Assembly (NCBI GenBank): GCA_002371025.1
Contig: DFFQ01000178.1
Coordinates: forward strand, 1 to 14,179
From: Lachnospiraceae bacterium UBA3772
GTDB taxonomy: Bacteria > Bacillota > Clostridia > Lachnospirales > Lachnospiraceae
Reading direction: 5' to 3'
DNA: 14,179 nucleotides
Shown here: positions 1 through 7,720 of the stretch, in pieces
Position numbering within the stretch: the first letter of the stretch is position 1
Layout of the letters: every line of letters starts with the position of its first letter
The notes under the pieces: generated by a model
What the model was told of the DNA's origin: nothing
The model's input: only the letters and a program-made list of their open reading frames with translations
The model's database searches: none
Translations under genes and position numbers: made by a program

Positions 1-1396
1 TCATATCATGCTGATACTGTCCAACACCAATAGCTTCGGGACTGATCTTAACTAATTCAGCAAGAGGATCCTGCACACGTCTCGCAATAGAAGTAGCTGA
101 TCTCTGTCCTACATCAAAATTAGGGAATTCCTCAGTAGCAAGCTCTGATGCTGAATATACTGAAGCACCTGCCTCATTTGTAATAAGATAACTAACCTTC
201 TTATCCTTTACCTCAGAAATGATATCTGCAATGATTGCTTCTGACTCTCTGCTGGCTGTACCATTTCCGCAAGAGATAAGATCGATATCATATTTTTTTA
301 TCAGCTGTTCAACTTTATTCTTTGCAGCTCTTATCTTTTCATCAGTTGTAGGTGCTGTTGGATAAACAACTGCTGTATCAAGGACTTTACCCGTCTTATC
401 AACAACTGCAAGCTTACATCCTGTTCTAAATGCAGGGTCCCATCCAAGAACTGTACAGTTAGCAATAGGAGGCTGCATAAGAAGCTGTCTTAGATTCTTA
501 CCAAATACAACGATAGCATTATCTTCAGCTGTTTCAGTAAGTTCGCTTCTTATATCTCTTTCAATTGAAGGAGCGATAAGTCTTTCATAAGAATCTTCAA
601 TCGCCTTTTCAAGATAAGGAGTAGTATTTGGATTATCATTTAATATCATCTTCTTTCTGATATATCTGATGATATCTTCTACTGGAGCCTCGATTGAAAC
701 AGTAAGAAATTTTTCTTTTTCTCCTCTGTTTATCGCAAGGATCCTGTAACCTGTTATCTTAGAAACAGGCTCACTGAACTCATAATAATTTTCATATACA
801 GATTCAGCTTCTTTATCTTTTCCTTCTGACCTTATGATACCCTTATCGAAGGTTCTTTTTCTTATGTCTGCTCTAATTTCTGCATCATCAGAAATAGATT
901 CAGCAATAATATCAAGCGCACCGTTTATTGCTTCTGTAACAGTATTAACTTCCTTTTCAGGATTAACGAATTTCTTTGCCTCTTCTTCTACAGTATTCTT
1001 TGTCATCTCAAGTCTTATGATAGTAGCAAGACCTTCTAATCCCTTCTCTTTTGCAACAGATGCTCTGGTCTTTTTCTTCTGTTTATAAGGTCTGTAAAGA
1101 TCTTCTACAGCTACCATAGTTTCAGCTTCTAAGATCTTTACTTTAAGCTCATCTGTAAGCTTTCCCTGTTCTTCTATAGATGAAATGACAGCTTCCTTTC
1201 TATCCTCTAAATTTCTTAAATATGTAAGTCTTTCGCCCAACTTACGAAGCTGTTCATCATTAAGAGTACCTGTCTTTTCCTTTCTATATCTGGCAATGAA
1301 GGGAATAGTACACCCCTCATCAATAAGTTCTATTGCGGCATCTGTCTGCCACTGCTTAACCCCTAATTCTTCTGCTATTTTTTTTGAAATGTCCAT
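1..1396 (-). CDS. tex: Tex-family RNA-binding transcription accessory protein, N-terminal 465 residues (runs off the left edge)
   Basis: Tex is a conserved cytoplasmic nucleic-acid-binding protein linked to transcription and RNA metabolism. I translated the strand directly; the frame is open from ATG at 1396-1394 to the edge. Visible are the helical N-terminal Tex region (start MDISKKIAEELGVKQWQTDA, then IPFIARYRKEKTG), followed by a YqgF/RNase H-like domain from about residue 320 with GWDPAFRTGCK, GNGTASRE (about 375) and NEAGASVYSAS. It ends in the family signature GVGQYQHDM. Full-length Tex is usually about 700-730 residues, so the helix-hairpin-helix region and the C-terminal S1 domain are missing only because the window ends. 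An AAAAGGA ribosome site (1405-1411) lies 8 nt before the start. The gene follows the ABC exporter by 20 bp with no visible terminator, so it is probably co-transcribed. Family assignment is firm; its role in this operon is unknown. Confidence 0.95.
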   Translation of the reverse strand, partial: MDISKKIAEELGVKQWQTDAAIELIDEGCTIPFIARYRKEKTGTLNDEQLRKLGERLTYLRNLEDRKEAVISSIEEQGKLTDELKVKILEAETMVAVEDLYRPYKQKKKTRASVAKEKGLEGLATIIRLEMTKNTVEEEAKKFVNPEKEVNTVTEAINGALDIIAESISDDAEIRADIRKRTFDKGIIRSEGKDKEAESVYENYYEFSEPVSKITGYRILAINRGEKEKFLTVSIEAPVEDIIRYIRKKMILNDNPNTTPYLEKAIEDSYERLIAPSIERDIRSELTETAEDNAIVVFGKNLRQLLMQPPIANCTVLGWDPAFRTGCKLAVVDKTGKVLDTAVVYPTAPTTDEKIRAAKNKVEQLIKKYDIDLISCGNGTASRESEAIIADIISEVKDKKVSYLITNEAGASVYSASELATEEFPNFDVGQRSATSIARRVQDPLAELVKISPEAIGVGQYQHDM

Positions 1397-1416
1397 AACT
1401 AAAATCCTTTTCTTTT

Positions 1417-3183
1417 TTATTCATTTGAATTGTCAAACTGACTATAATAAAGATCATGGTAAAAACCTCCCTTTGAAAGAAGGAAATTATGATTACCCTG
1501 TTCTATTATATGACCATCTTTCATAACAAGTATAGTATCTGCTTCCTTAATTGTGGAAAGCCTGTGAGCTACTATAAAACTTGTTCTTCCCTTCATCATA
1601 CGAAGGAACGCTTTCTGAATATCAACTTCAGTTCTTGTATCTATGGATGAAGTTGCTTCATCAAGAATAAGCATTGGAGGAAGCTTAAGCATTACTCTTG
1701 TTATACAAAGCAGCTGTTTCTGACCTTCCGACAGATTCCCTCCATCCTCAGACAGTATTGTATCATAACCATCAGGTAAACGCCTTATAAATGAATCTGC
1801 ATGAGTAAGCTTTGCAGCCTTTATTATCTCTTCATCTGTGGCTTCACTATATCCATAGGCAATATTTTCCCTAACTGTACCGCTTTTAAGCCAGGTTTCC
1901 TGAAGGACCATGCCATAATTCTTACGAAGTGAAGCTCTTGTCACTTCTCTGATATCATGACCATCTACCTTTATTGCACCGTCATTTATATCATAAAATC
2001 TCATAAGAAGATTAATGATAGTACTTTTTCCACAACCTGTAGGACCTACAATAGCGACTCTTTCTCCCGGCTTAACCAAAAGGCTGAAATTCTTAATCAG
2101 TTCCTTTTCTTTTACATATGAAAAATCCACATTACTAAGTTCTACGCTTCCGCTTACAGCCTCACTCTCTCCTAAAACATAAGCATCATCTGCTTCTGGG
2201 CTTTCAGGTTCTTCACTTATAAGCTCAAACACTCTGGCCCAGCAGGCTATGGCATTCTGAAGTTCATTTATAACACCTGAAATTTCATTGAAAGGCTTAG
2301 TATACTGTGTTGAATAATTTAGAAATACCGTAAGACTTCCAACAGTAAAACTGCCTCTTATAACCTTAAGTGCACCAATCACTCCGATTATTGCGTAAAT
2401 TGAGTTATTTACAAATCTGGTGGAAGGATTTACAAGAGATGAGAAAAAAGTTGCCTTTAATGAAGCGTCTTCTAATTCTTCATTTATCTTATCAAATCTT
2501 TCTTCAGCTGCTTTTTCATATGAAAAGGCCTGAACTATCTTTTCATTTCCTACCATTTCATCGATAAGTCCTGTAATCTCTCCACGTTTTTCAGACTGTT
2601 TTATAAACATCTTATAGGTTCTTTTAGAGATAAAGGATGCTATAAGAAATGATAATGGAGTAAGGATTATCACAACAAAGGTTATCTTAATATCAATAGT
2701 AAACATAAAGATAAGAGTTGCTATTATCGTAAAAACTCCGGTAAAAAGCTGTGTAAAGCCCATAAGAAGACCATCTGATAACTGATCCACATCCCCAATG
2801 ATCCGGGATACTGTATCTCCGTAGCTTTTTTTATCAAGATATTTAAGAGGAAGTACCTCCAAATGATCCAATGCCTTCTTTCTAATATCTCTTACTACAT
2901 TATAAGCTATCTTATTATTTATTATTGTCATGATCCATTGAGACATAATGGCAATCGCAGTAACAATAATAAAATATAAAGCAATCTTCTTTAATCCTGC
3001 AAAATCCACCAGTCCTTTATCAACAATATGGTCTATGGCAAGTCCTGATAATTTCGGTGCATAGAGCTGAGACAACACAGTGATCACAGCAAACAAAAGT
3101 GACAATAACACATAAAATCTATATGGCTTAATATAAACCATAAGTTCCTTTATAACTTTTTTTGATGCTTTACTTTTTTTCAT
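1417..3183 (-). CDS. Heterodimeric type I ABC exporter, canonical-ATPase subunit (TM288-like)
   Basis: This is a membrane-integral ATP-driven exporter half: an N-terminal six-helix ABC transmembrane domain (about residues 10-320) fused to an ATPase domain. The ATPase has Walker A GPTGCGKST (380-388), signature LSEGQ (484-488) rather than LSGGQ, Walker B MLILDE with catalytic Glu509, and H-loop His540 in VAHRLST. Length (588 aa) is normal for the family. An intact Glu and His with an altered signature is the pattern of the active half of heterodimers such as TM287/288, and the preceding gene has the complementary pattern. Start choice: ATG at 3183, 9 nt after AGGAGG (3193-3198). An in-frame GTG at 3186 (6 nt spacing) would add one residue and cannot be excluded. 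The upstream gene's stop ends 4 bp before this ATG. The substrate cannot be read from sequence; drugs, peptides or lipid-linked glycans are all possible. Confidence 0.95.
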   Translation of the reverse strand: MKKSKASKKVIKELMVYIKPYRFYVLLSLLFAVITVLSQLYAPKLSGLAIDHIVDKGLVDFAGLKKIALYFIIVTAIAIMSQWIMTIINNKIAYNVVRDIRKKALDHLEVLPLKYLDKKSYGDTVSRIIGDVDQLSDGLLMGFTQLFTGVFTIIATLIFMFTIDIKITFVVIILTPLSFLIASFISKRTYKMFIKQSEKRGEITGLIDEMVGNEKIVQAFSYEKAAEERFDKINEELEDASLKATFFSSLVNPSTRFVNNSIYAIIGVIGALKVIRGSFTVGSLTVFLNYSTQYTKPFNEISGVINELQNAIACWARVFELISEEPESPEADDAYVLGESEAVSGSVELSNVDFSYVKEKELIKNFSLLVKPGERVAIVGPTGCGKSTIINLLMRFYDINDGAIKVDGHDIREVTRASLRKNYGMVLQETWLKSGTVRENIAYGYSEATDEEIIKAAKLTHADSFIRRLPDGYDTILSEDGGNLSEGQKQLLCITRVMLKLPPMLILDEATSSIDTRTEVDIQKAFLRMMKGRTSFIVAHRLSTIKEADTILVMKDGHIIEQGNHNFLLSKGGFYHDLYYSQFDNSNE

Positions 3184-3187
3184 CACA

Positions 3188-4924
3188 CTACGCCTCCTCT
3201 CTATCCATCTGAGAAAGGCATATATCTTTATAAACTTCAGAAGTTTTCAGAAGCTCATCATGACTGCCTATGCCACATACATTTCCATCATCCAGAACTA
3301 TTATCTTATCTGCATATCTTATAGATGAAGCTCTCTGGGAAACAATAAATACCGTTTCATCTTTACAGTTAGCTCTTATAGCTTTTCTTAATGCAGCATC
3401 TGTTGCAAAATCAAGAGCTGATGAACTATCATCAAGAATAAGTATATCCGGATGTCTTACAACAGCTCTTGCTATAGTAAGACGCTGTTTTTGACCACCG
3501 GAAAGATTCTTCGTTCCCTGTTCTATAACAAAATCAAGTTTCTTATCTTTTTCATCTACAAAACCTTTAGCCTGAGCAATCTCTAATGCTTTATCTATTT
3601 CTTCATCTGTAGCGTCAGGTTTGCCCCATTTCATATTGTCCCTGATTGTGCCTTTAAAAAGAACAGCCTTCTGCGGAACAATACCTATCTTTCTTCTTAA
3701 TTCTTCCTTATCATATTTAAAAACATCTTTACCATCTATAAGAACAGAACCCTTGGTGGCTTTGTAAAATCCCGGAATAAGATTAACCAGAGTGGATTTT
3801 CCAGAACCAGTACCACCTATGATACCGATGATATCACCCTTATAAGCTTTAAAGGAAAGGTTAGACAAAGCTTCTTCTGTTACTCCGGGGTAGGCAATGG
3901 ATACATTATCAAATTCCACCACAGGCTTTTCCTTATGTTTACTCTTTTTATTAACTGTATCAGCATTCTTAAATGTTACAGATGGCTCTTCTTTAAAGAT
4001 AAATGCAATTCGGTCTGCAGAGGCAAGAGCTTTAGTTATAGTTACAATAAGATTTGCAAACTTAATAAGCTCCACCAATATCTGTGTCATATAATTAACA
4101 AGAGCAACCACATCTCCCTGAGAAAGAGAACCCACATTTACTCTCAATCCGCCTCTCCAAAGAATAGCTATGATACCCATATTAATAATGAGATATGTAA
4201 CAGGATTCATAAAAGCTGAAAGCTTTCCTACTTTAAGGCTTGCATTCATAAGCTCTCGTGTCGAATGGTCAAAGGCTTCTCTTTCTTTTCCTTCATGATT
4301 AAAAGCCCTTATAACTCTTGCTCCGGAAAGATTTTCTCTGGTAAGCAGGGTAACTTTATCAAGTTTTTTCTGCACATCCTTATATAAAGGCAGACTCTTA
4401 AATGTAATATAAAAAACCACCAGGCAGAGTAATGGAAAAATGATAAGGAAAATCATGGAAACCTTAACATCCACCAAAAATGCCATAATAATAGCTCCAA
4501 GGAAAACAAATGGAGAACGAAGGAATAATCTAAGGAACATATTTACTCCTGACTGTATCTGATTCACATCCGATGTCATCCTTGTAATAAGGGTTGATGC
4601 CCCCAGTTTATCAAGTTCCGGATAAGATAAACTGTTAATATGACGGAACAAGTCCCTTCTTAATTCTTTAGCAAATCCTGTTGCTGCCTTAGCAGCAAAA
4701 AACTGAGCAGTTATAGAACAACCAACTCCCACCACTGCCAGCAAAATTAAAATACCGCCCATTTTTATAACATAGGCGGTATCTGAATTCTTTATACCGC
4801 AGTCAATGATACGCGCCATAACAAGAGGTACTATCAGCTCAAAAATCGCTTCCAGCATCTTGAAAAATGGTGCAAGTATCGACTGCATTTTATAATTTTT
4901 TAAATACTTAAGTAAATCTTTCAT
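3188..4924 (-). CDS. Heterodimeric type I ABC exporter, degenerate-ATPase subunit (TM287-like)
   Basis: A half-transporter of 578 aa with an N-terminal ABC exporter transmembrane domain (about 1-310) and a C-terminal ATPase. Walker A is GGTGSGKST (370-378) and the signature is canonical LSGGQ (474-478). Walker B reads ILILDDSSSALD, so the catalytic Glu is replaced by Asp499, and the H-loop His is replaced by Gln530 in VSQRASS. These two substitutions are known from the degenerate half of heterodimeric exporters such as TM287, where one ATP site is nearly inactive and the other is formed with the partner's catalytic residues. Together with the next gene it should form one asymmetric heterodimer. 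The ATG has GGAG (4931-4934) 6 nt upstream. It follows an LCP gene by 26 bp in the same apparent operon. Exporter class is very likely; the cargo is unknown. Confidence 0.95.
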   Translation of the reverse strand: MKDLLKYLKNYKMQSILAPFFKMLEAIFELIVPLVMARIIDCGIKNSDTAYVIKMGGILILLAVVGVGCSITAQFFAAKAATGFAKELRRDLFRHINSLSYPELDKLGASTLITRMTSDVNQIQSGVNMFLRLFLRSPFVFLGAIIMAFLVDVKVSMIFLIIFPLLCLVVFYITFKSLPLYKDVQKKLDKVTLLTRENLSGARVIRAFNHEGKEREAFDHSTRELMNASLKVGKLSAFMNPVTYLIINMGIIAILWRGGLRVNVGSLSQGDVVALVNYMTQILVELIKFANLIVTITKALASADRIAFIFKEEPSVTFKNADTVNKKSKHKEKPVVEFDNVSIAYPGVTEEALSNLSFKAYKGDIIGIIGGTGSGKSTLVNLIPGFYKATKGSVLIDGKDVFKYDKEELRRKIGIVPQKAVLFKGTIRDNMKWGKPDATDEEIDKALEIAQAKGFVDEKDKKLDFVIEQGTKNLSGGQKQRLTIARAVVRHPDILILDDSSSALDFATDAALRKAIRANCKDETVFIVSQRASSIRYADKIIVLDDGNVCGIGSHDELLKTSEVYKDICLSQMDREEA

Positions 4925-4950
4925 TTAAAACTCCAGTAATTGACAGGTTT

Positions 4951-6465
4951 TTAATGCTTAGGTGCATTATCCTCCACAGATGTCTGATTAAGAGTATATC
5001 CATCCTTAACCTTAGTCATCAGTTCTTTAGCATATTCCACCGTATCATCATAAGGAACCATCATATAAGCATTTACACCCATTGCAGCAGACATGGCTGT
5101 TGTTCCTGATCCATCAACAGAATAAGTAACAACATTCCATCCCTTCTGGGTACTGATCTGATCCTTTACTATTTCACCTATTTCATCCTGGGTCATATTT
5201 GTCTGGAAAGTACCAGATAATTCCGACATGATAGATGAATAATTTGTTAGTATGTTAGTTGACGTCATTCCCTGTATAACAGCTTTTATAACTGCCATCT
5301 GATGTCTTCCGCGGGCACGGTCACCATCTGCAAATGAATATCTTTCTCTGGAGAAAGCAAGTGCCTGGACACCATTTAGATGATTTGAACCTTCAACAAA
5401 TGTATAGCCACCTGCTGAAAATCTGGCATCGCTGACAACATCAACTCCACCAAGTTTATCAATGATACTGGTAAAACCTGTAAAATTAACACGAATATAA
5501 TAATTTAGATCTATATCATAAAGATCTCCAAGTACATCCATAGATGTATCAATGCCATAAACACCGGCATGAGTAAGCTTATCCTTAGCTCCATCAAAAA
5601 TACTAAATGGAACATAAAAATCTCTAGGTGTTGAAACAAGAAGAATATTATGAGATTTAAGATTTATAGTTGCGATGATATTAACATCAGAACGGCTCTT
5701 TGTAGTTACCGGACCATATGTATCAATACCGCTTATATAAACCGAAAAACATTCAGGAAGATATTCATATGAACTGGAAACATCTTCCTTTTTCGTATCA
5801 TCATTCTTTTTAACAACCTTTATTTCTGTTTCTACACTTGTAGAATATATAGCTCTTACAGTCTCATTAAACTTCGCGTATCCTTCCATAGATGAAAGTG
5901 CATCCATATAAGCATCCGAAAGAATAAATGAATCAATACTCGACGATTTCATAGCCGAAACAAGATCTATAATAGATGGATATTCAACAATATTCATCTT
6001 AACTGTAGAACTGGATTCTATTGTAGTTATAAGCTCATTAACTACTTCTCTATCTCCAACCTTAAGAATACCAAATTTATAATCACGACTTAAAGCATCA
6101 TTTATATTTTCCGCCGGATCATCTTTTGCAACATACACCTGTATCACTTCAGACTGAGTATTTGCTGAGGTTACTTCTCCAATAGTCCTGTTGGTAATAT
6201 AAACATAATAGATAAGCACCATATCAATAATTATTCCAATTATAAGAAGTACTATACCAATTATTCTTACTTTACTCCTTTGCTTGTGGTGTTTTAAAAC
6301 CTTTTGCAATATAAGAAGCAGTACCGGTATTATGATAAATACTATCAAAAGAAGTGTAACATAAAACGTAGGTACAATCTTTGTAAGTAATACCATACCC
6401 AAAAGTACTAAAGTAGCAATTATATTAAGAGCAAAAAATACATAAAATAATCTTTTCTTTAACAT
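4951..6465 (-). CDS. LCP (LytR-CpsA-Psr) family glycopolymer transferase with three TM helices
   Basis: LCP enzymes act outside the membrane and usually move a glycopolymer from a polyprenyl-phosphate carrier to peptidoglycan. Three hydrophobic helices lie at about 6-28, 33-54 and 67-90, a topology like pneumococcal Cps2A. An extracytoplasmic accessory segment (about 108-215) has a periplasmic-binding-protein-like pattern. The LCP domain (about 238-400) keeps SRSD (257-260), STPRD (278-282), the LTHAGVYG region, and FSRERYSF followed by GDRARGRHQ (371-389), which supply the lipid-phosphate- and Mg-binding Arg/Asp residues. A small C-terminal domain (about 405-504) follows. The ATG has GGAGG (6474-6478) 8 nt upstream. 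The gene sits 26 bp after glf and 26 bp before the exporter. It is clearly paralogous to the LCP protein two genes upstream but lacks that protein's acidic tail. The specific polymer is not known. Confidence 0.93.
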   Translation of the reverse strand: MLKKRLFYVFFALNIIATLVLLGMVLLTKIVPTFYVTLLLIVFIIIPVLLLILQKVLKHHKQRSKVRIIGIVLLIIGIIIDMVLIYYVYITNRTIGEVTSANTQSEVIQVYVAKDDPAENINDALSRDYKFGILKVGDREVVNELITTIESSSTVKMNIVEYPSIIDLVSAMKSSSIDSFILSDAYMDALSSMEGYAKFNETVRAIYSTSVETEIKVVKKNDDTKKEDVSSSYEYLPECFSVYISGIDTYGPVTTKSRSDVNIIATINLKSHNILLVSTPRDFYVPFSIFDGAKDKLTHAGVYGIDTSMDVLGDLYDIDLNYYIRVNFTGFTSIIDKLGGVDVVSDARFSAGGYTFVEGSNHLNGVQALAFSRERYSFADGDRARGRHQMAVIKAVIQGMTSTNILTNYSSIMSELSGTFQTNMTQDEIGEIVKDQISTQKGWNVVTYSVDGSGTTAMSAAMGVNAYMMVPYDDTVEYAKELMTKVKDGYTLNQTSVEDNAPKH

Positions 6466-6491
6466 CTAACCTTCCTCCAGAAAAACTCTTT

Positions 6492-7649
6492 TTAGTCAAG
6501 CAATTCCTTTACTTTATCCATAGCTGCAAGTATAACGGCATCCATATCATAATATTTATATTCCCCTAATCTGCCGCCAAATATAACCTTATCCTCTTTA
6601 TCTGCGAGGCATTTATATTTTTTATATAACTCAGTATTTTTTTCATCATTAACAGGATAATACGGCTCATCCCCTGGTTTCCATTCAGAACTGTATTCCT
6701 TAGAAATGATGGTATGAGGAATATCATTTCCCTCATTATCTTTGCCAAACTCAAACCACTTATGTTCAATTATCCTGGTCCAAGGAGTTTCTTCATCAGT
6801 ATAATTTACTGCTGCATTTCCCTGAAAATTAGGAATTTCCATTTTTTCTGTTTCAAATCTGACTGATCTATATTCCAGATCACCAAGGCAATGGTTAAAA
6901 TATCCATCAATGGGACCAGTATATATAACCTTATCTGCAAGTTTATCAAATTCTTCTTTAGATTCAAGATAATCCGTGGAAAGTCTTACCTCTACATCAC
7001 CAATAAGATTCTCAACCATTTTTGTATATCCCCCTACAGGTATACCCTGATAGAGCGCATTAAAATAATTATTATCAAATGTAAATCTTACAGGAAGTCT
7101 CTTTATTATAAACGCAGGCAGGTTGACACAATCTCTTCCCCACTGCTTTTTTGTATATCCCTTTATTAATTTCTCATATATATCAACACCTACAAGAGAA
7201 ATAGCCTGCTCCTCAAGATTAACAGGATAGAATTCACTATTTTTATCCAATCCTCTTTCAAGCTTTTTTTCTCTTATATAGCTTTTTTTTTCTTCTTCAA
7301 TCTTCTTTCTTGCTTCCTCCGGTGTCACCACATTCCACATCTTATTAAAAGTATACATGTTAAAAGGAAGAGAATAGAGTTCTCCCTTATAATTTGCAAC
7401 CGGTGAATTTGTAAATCTATTGAATTCAGCAAAATTGGATATATAATCCCAGACTTTTTTATTATTAGTATGAAAGATATGAGCACCATACTTATGAACA
7501 TTGATGCCATCCATACACTCTGTATATACATTTCCGGCAATATGATCTCTCTTATCGATCAAAAGCACTTTCTTACCTGCCTTATTAAGTAAATTGCAGC
7601 ATACCGCCCCATATAAACCGGCACCTACAATCAGATAGTCATATTCCAT
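6492..7649 (-). CDS. glf: UDP-galactopyranose mutase
   Basis: This FAD-dependent cytosolic enzyme interconverts UDP-galactopyranose and UDP-galactofuranose, providing the Galf donor for cell-surface glycans. It starts with the dinucleotide-binding motif IVGAGLYG (7-14), then the family hallmark HKYGAHIFHT (52-61), KKQWGRD (167-173, a Trp in the substrate pocket), IKRLPVRFTFDNNYF (from 182), TRIIEHKWFEF (301-311) and the C-terminal FAD-contact segment GGRLGEYKYYDMD (358-370). Length (385 aa) matches bacterial Glf (about 365-395). The ATG has AAGGGGG (7656-7662) 6 nt upstream. It is flanked by two LCP genes, which suggests a Galf-containing wall or capsule polymer; no galactofuranosyltransferase is in the window. 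A 71-bp gap with a hairpin separates it from the LCP gene upstream. Confidence 0.97.
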   Translation of the reverse strand: MEYDYLIVGAGLYGAVCCNLLNKAGKKVLLIDKRDHIAGNVYTECMDGINVHKYGAHIFHTNNKKVWDYISNFAEFNRFTNSPVANYKGELYSLPFNMYTFNKMWNVVTPEEARKKIEEEKKSYIREKKLERGLDKNSEFYPVNLEEQAISLVGVDIYEKLIKGYTKKQWGRDCVNLPAFIIKRLPVRFTFDNNYFNALYQGIPVGGYTKMVENLIGDVEVRLSTDYLESKEEFDKLADKVIYTGPIDGYFNHCLGDLEYRSVRFETEKMEIPNFQGNAAVNYTDEETPWTRIIEHKWFEFGKDNEGNDIPHTIISKEYSSEWKPGDEPYYPVNDEKNTELYKKYKCLADKEDKVIFGGRLGEYKYYDMDAVILAAMDKVKELLD

Positions 7650-7671
7650 GTTATGCCCCCTTAATAAAAGT

Positions 7672-7705
7672 ATGAGACTGAGCTGCTAAATGCAGCCCGT
7701 CCCAT
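7672..7705 (-). promoter_or_regulatory. Imperfect hairpin in the lcp-glf gap (possible weak terminator or processing site)
   Basis: In the 71-bp gap, GCTGC/GCAGC forms a perfect inner stem around a TAAAT loop. An outer stem (ATGaGAC with GTCcCAT) extends it with a mismatch and a bulge. Read on the minus strand it is followed by ACTTTTATTAA, a weak T-rich stretch rather than a true T-run. It could partially terminate or protect the transcript between the two genes. The sequence shows structure only; no function is proven. Confidence 0.35.
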
Positions 7706-7720
7706 ATATTTTAAACCATA

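Noticed and set aside
834..1526. Plus-strand ORFs overlapping tex and the ABC gene
   Set aside because: They lie antisense to well-recognised conserved coding sequence and resemble no family.
6566..6769. Alternative frame inside glf as evidence of a frameshift
   Set aside because: The main glf frame is continuous through all family motifs to its natural C-terminus, so the second frame is chance.
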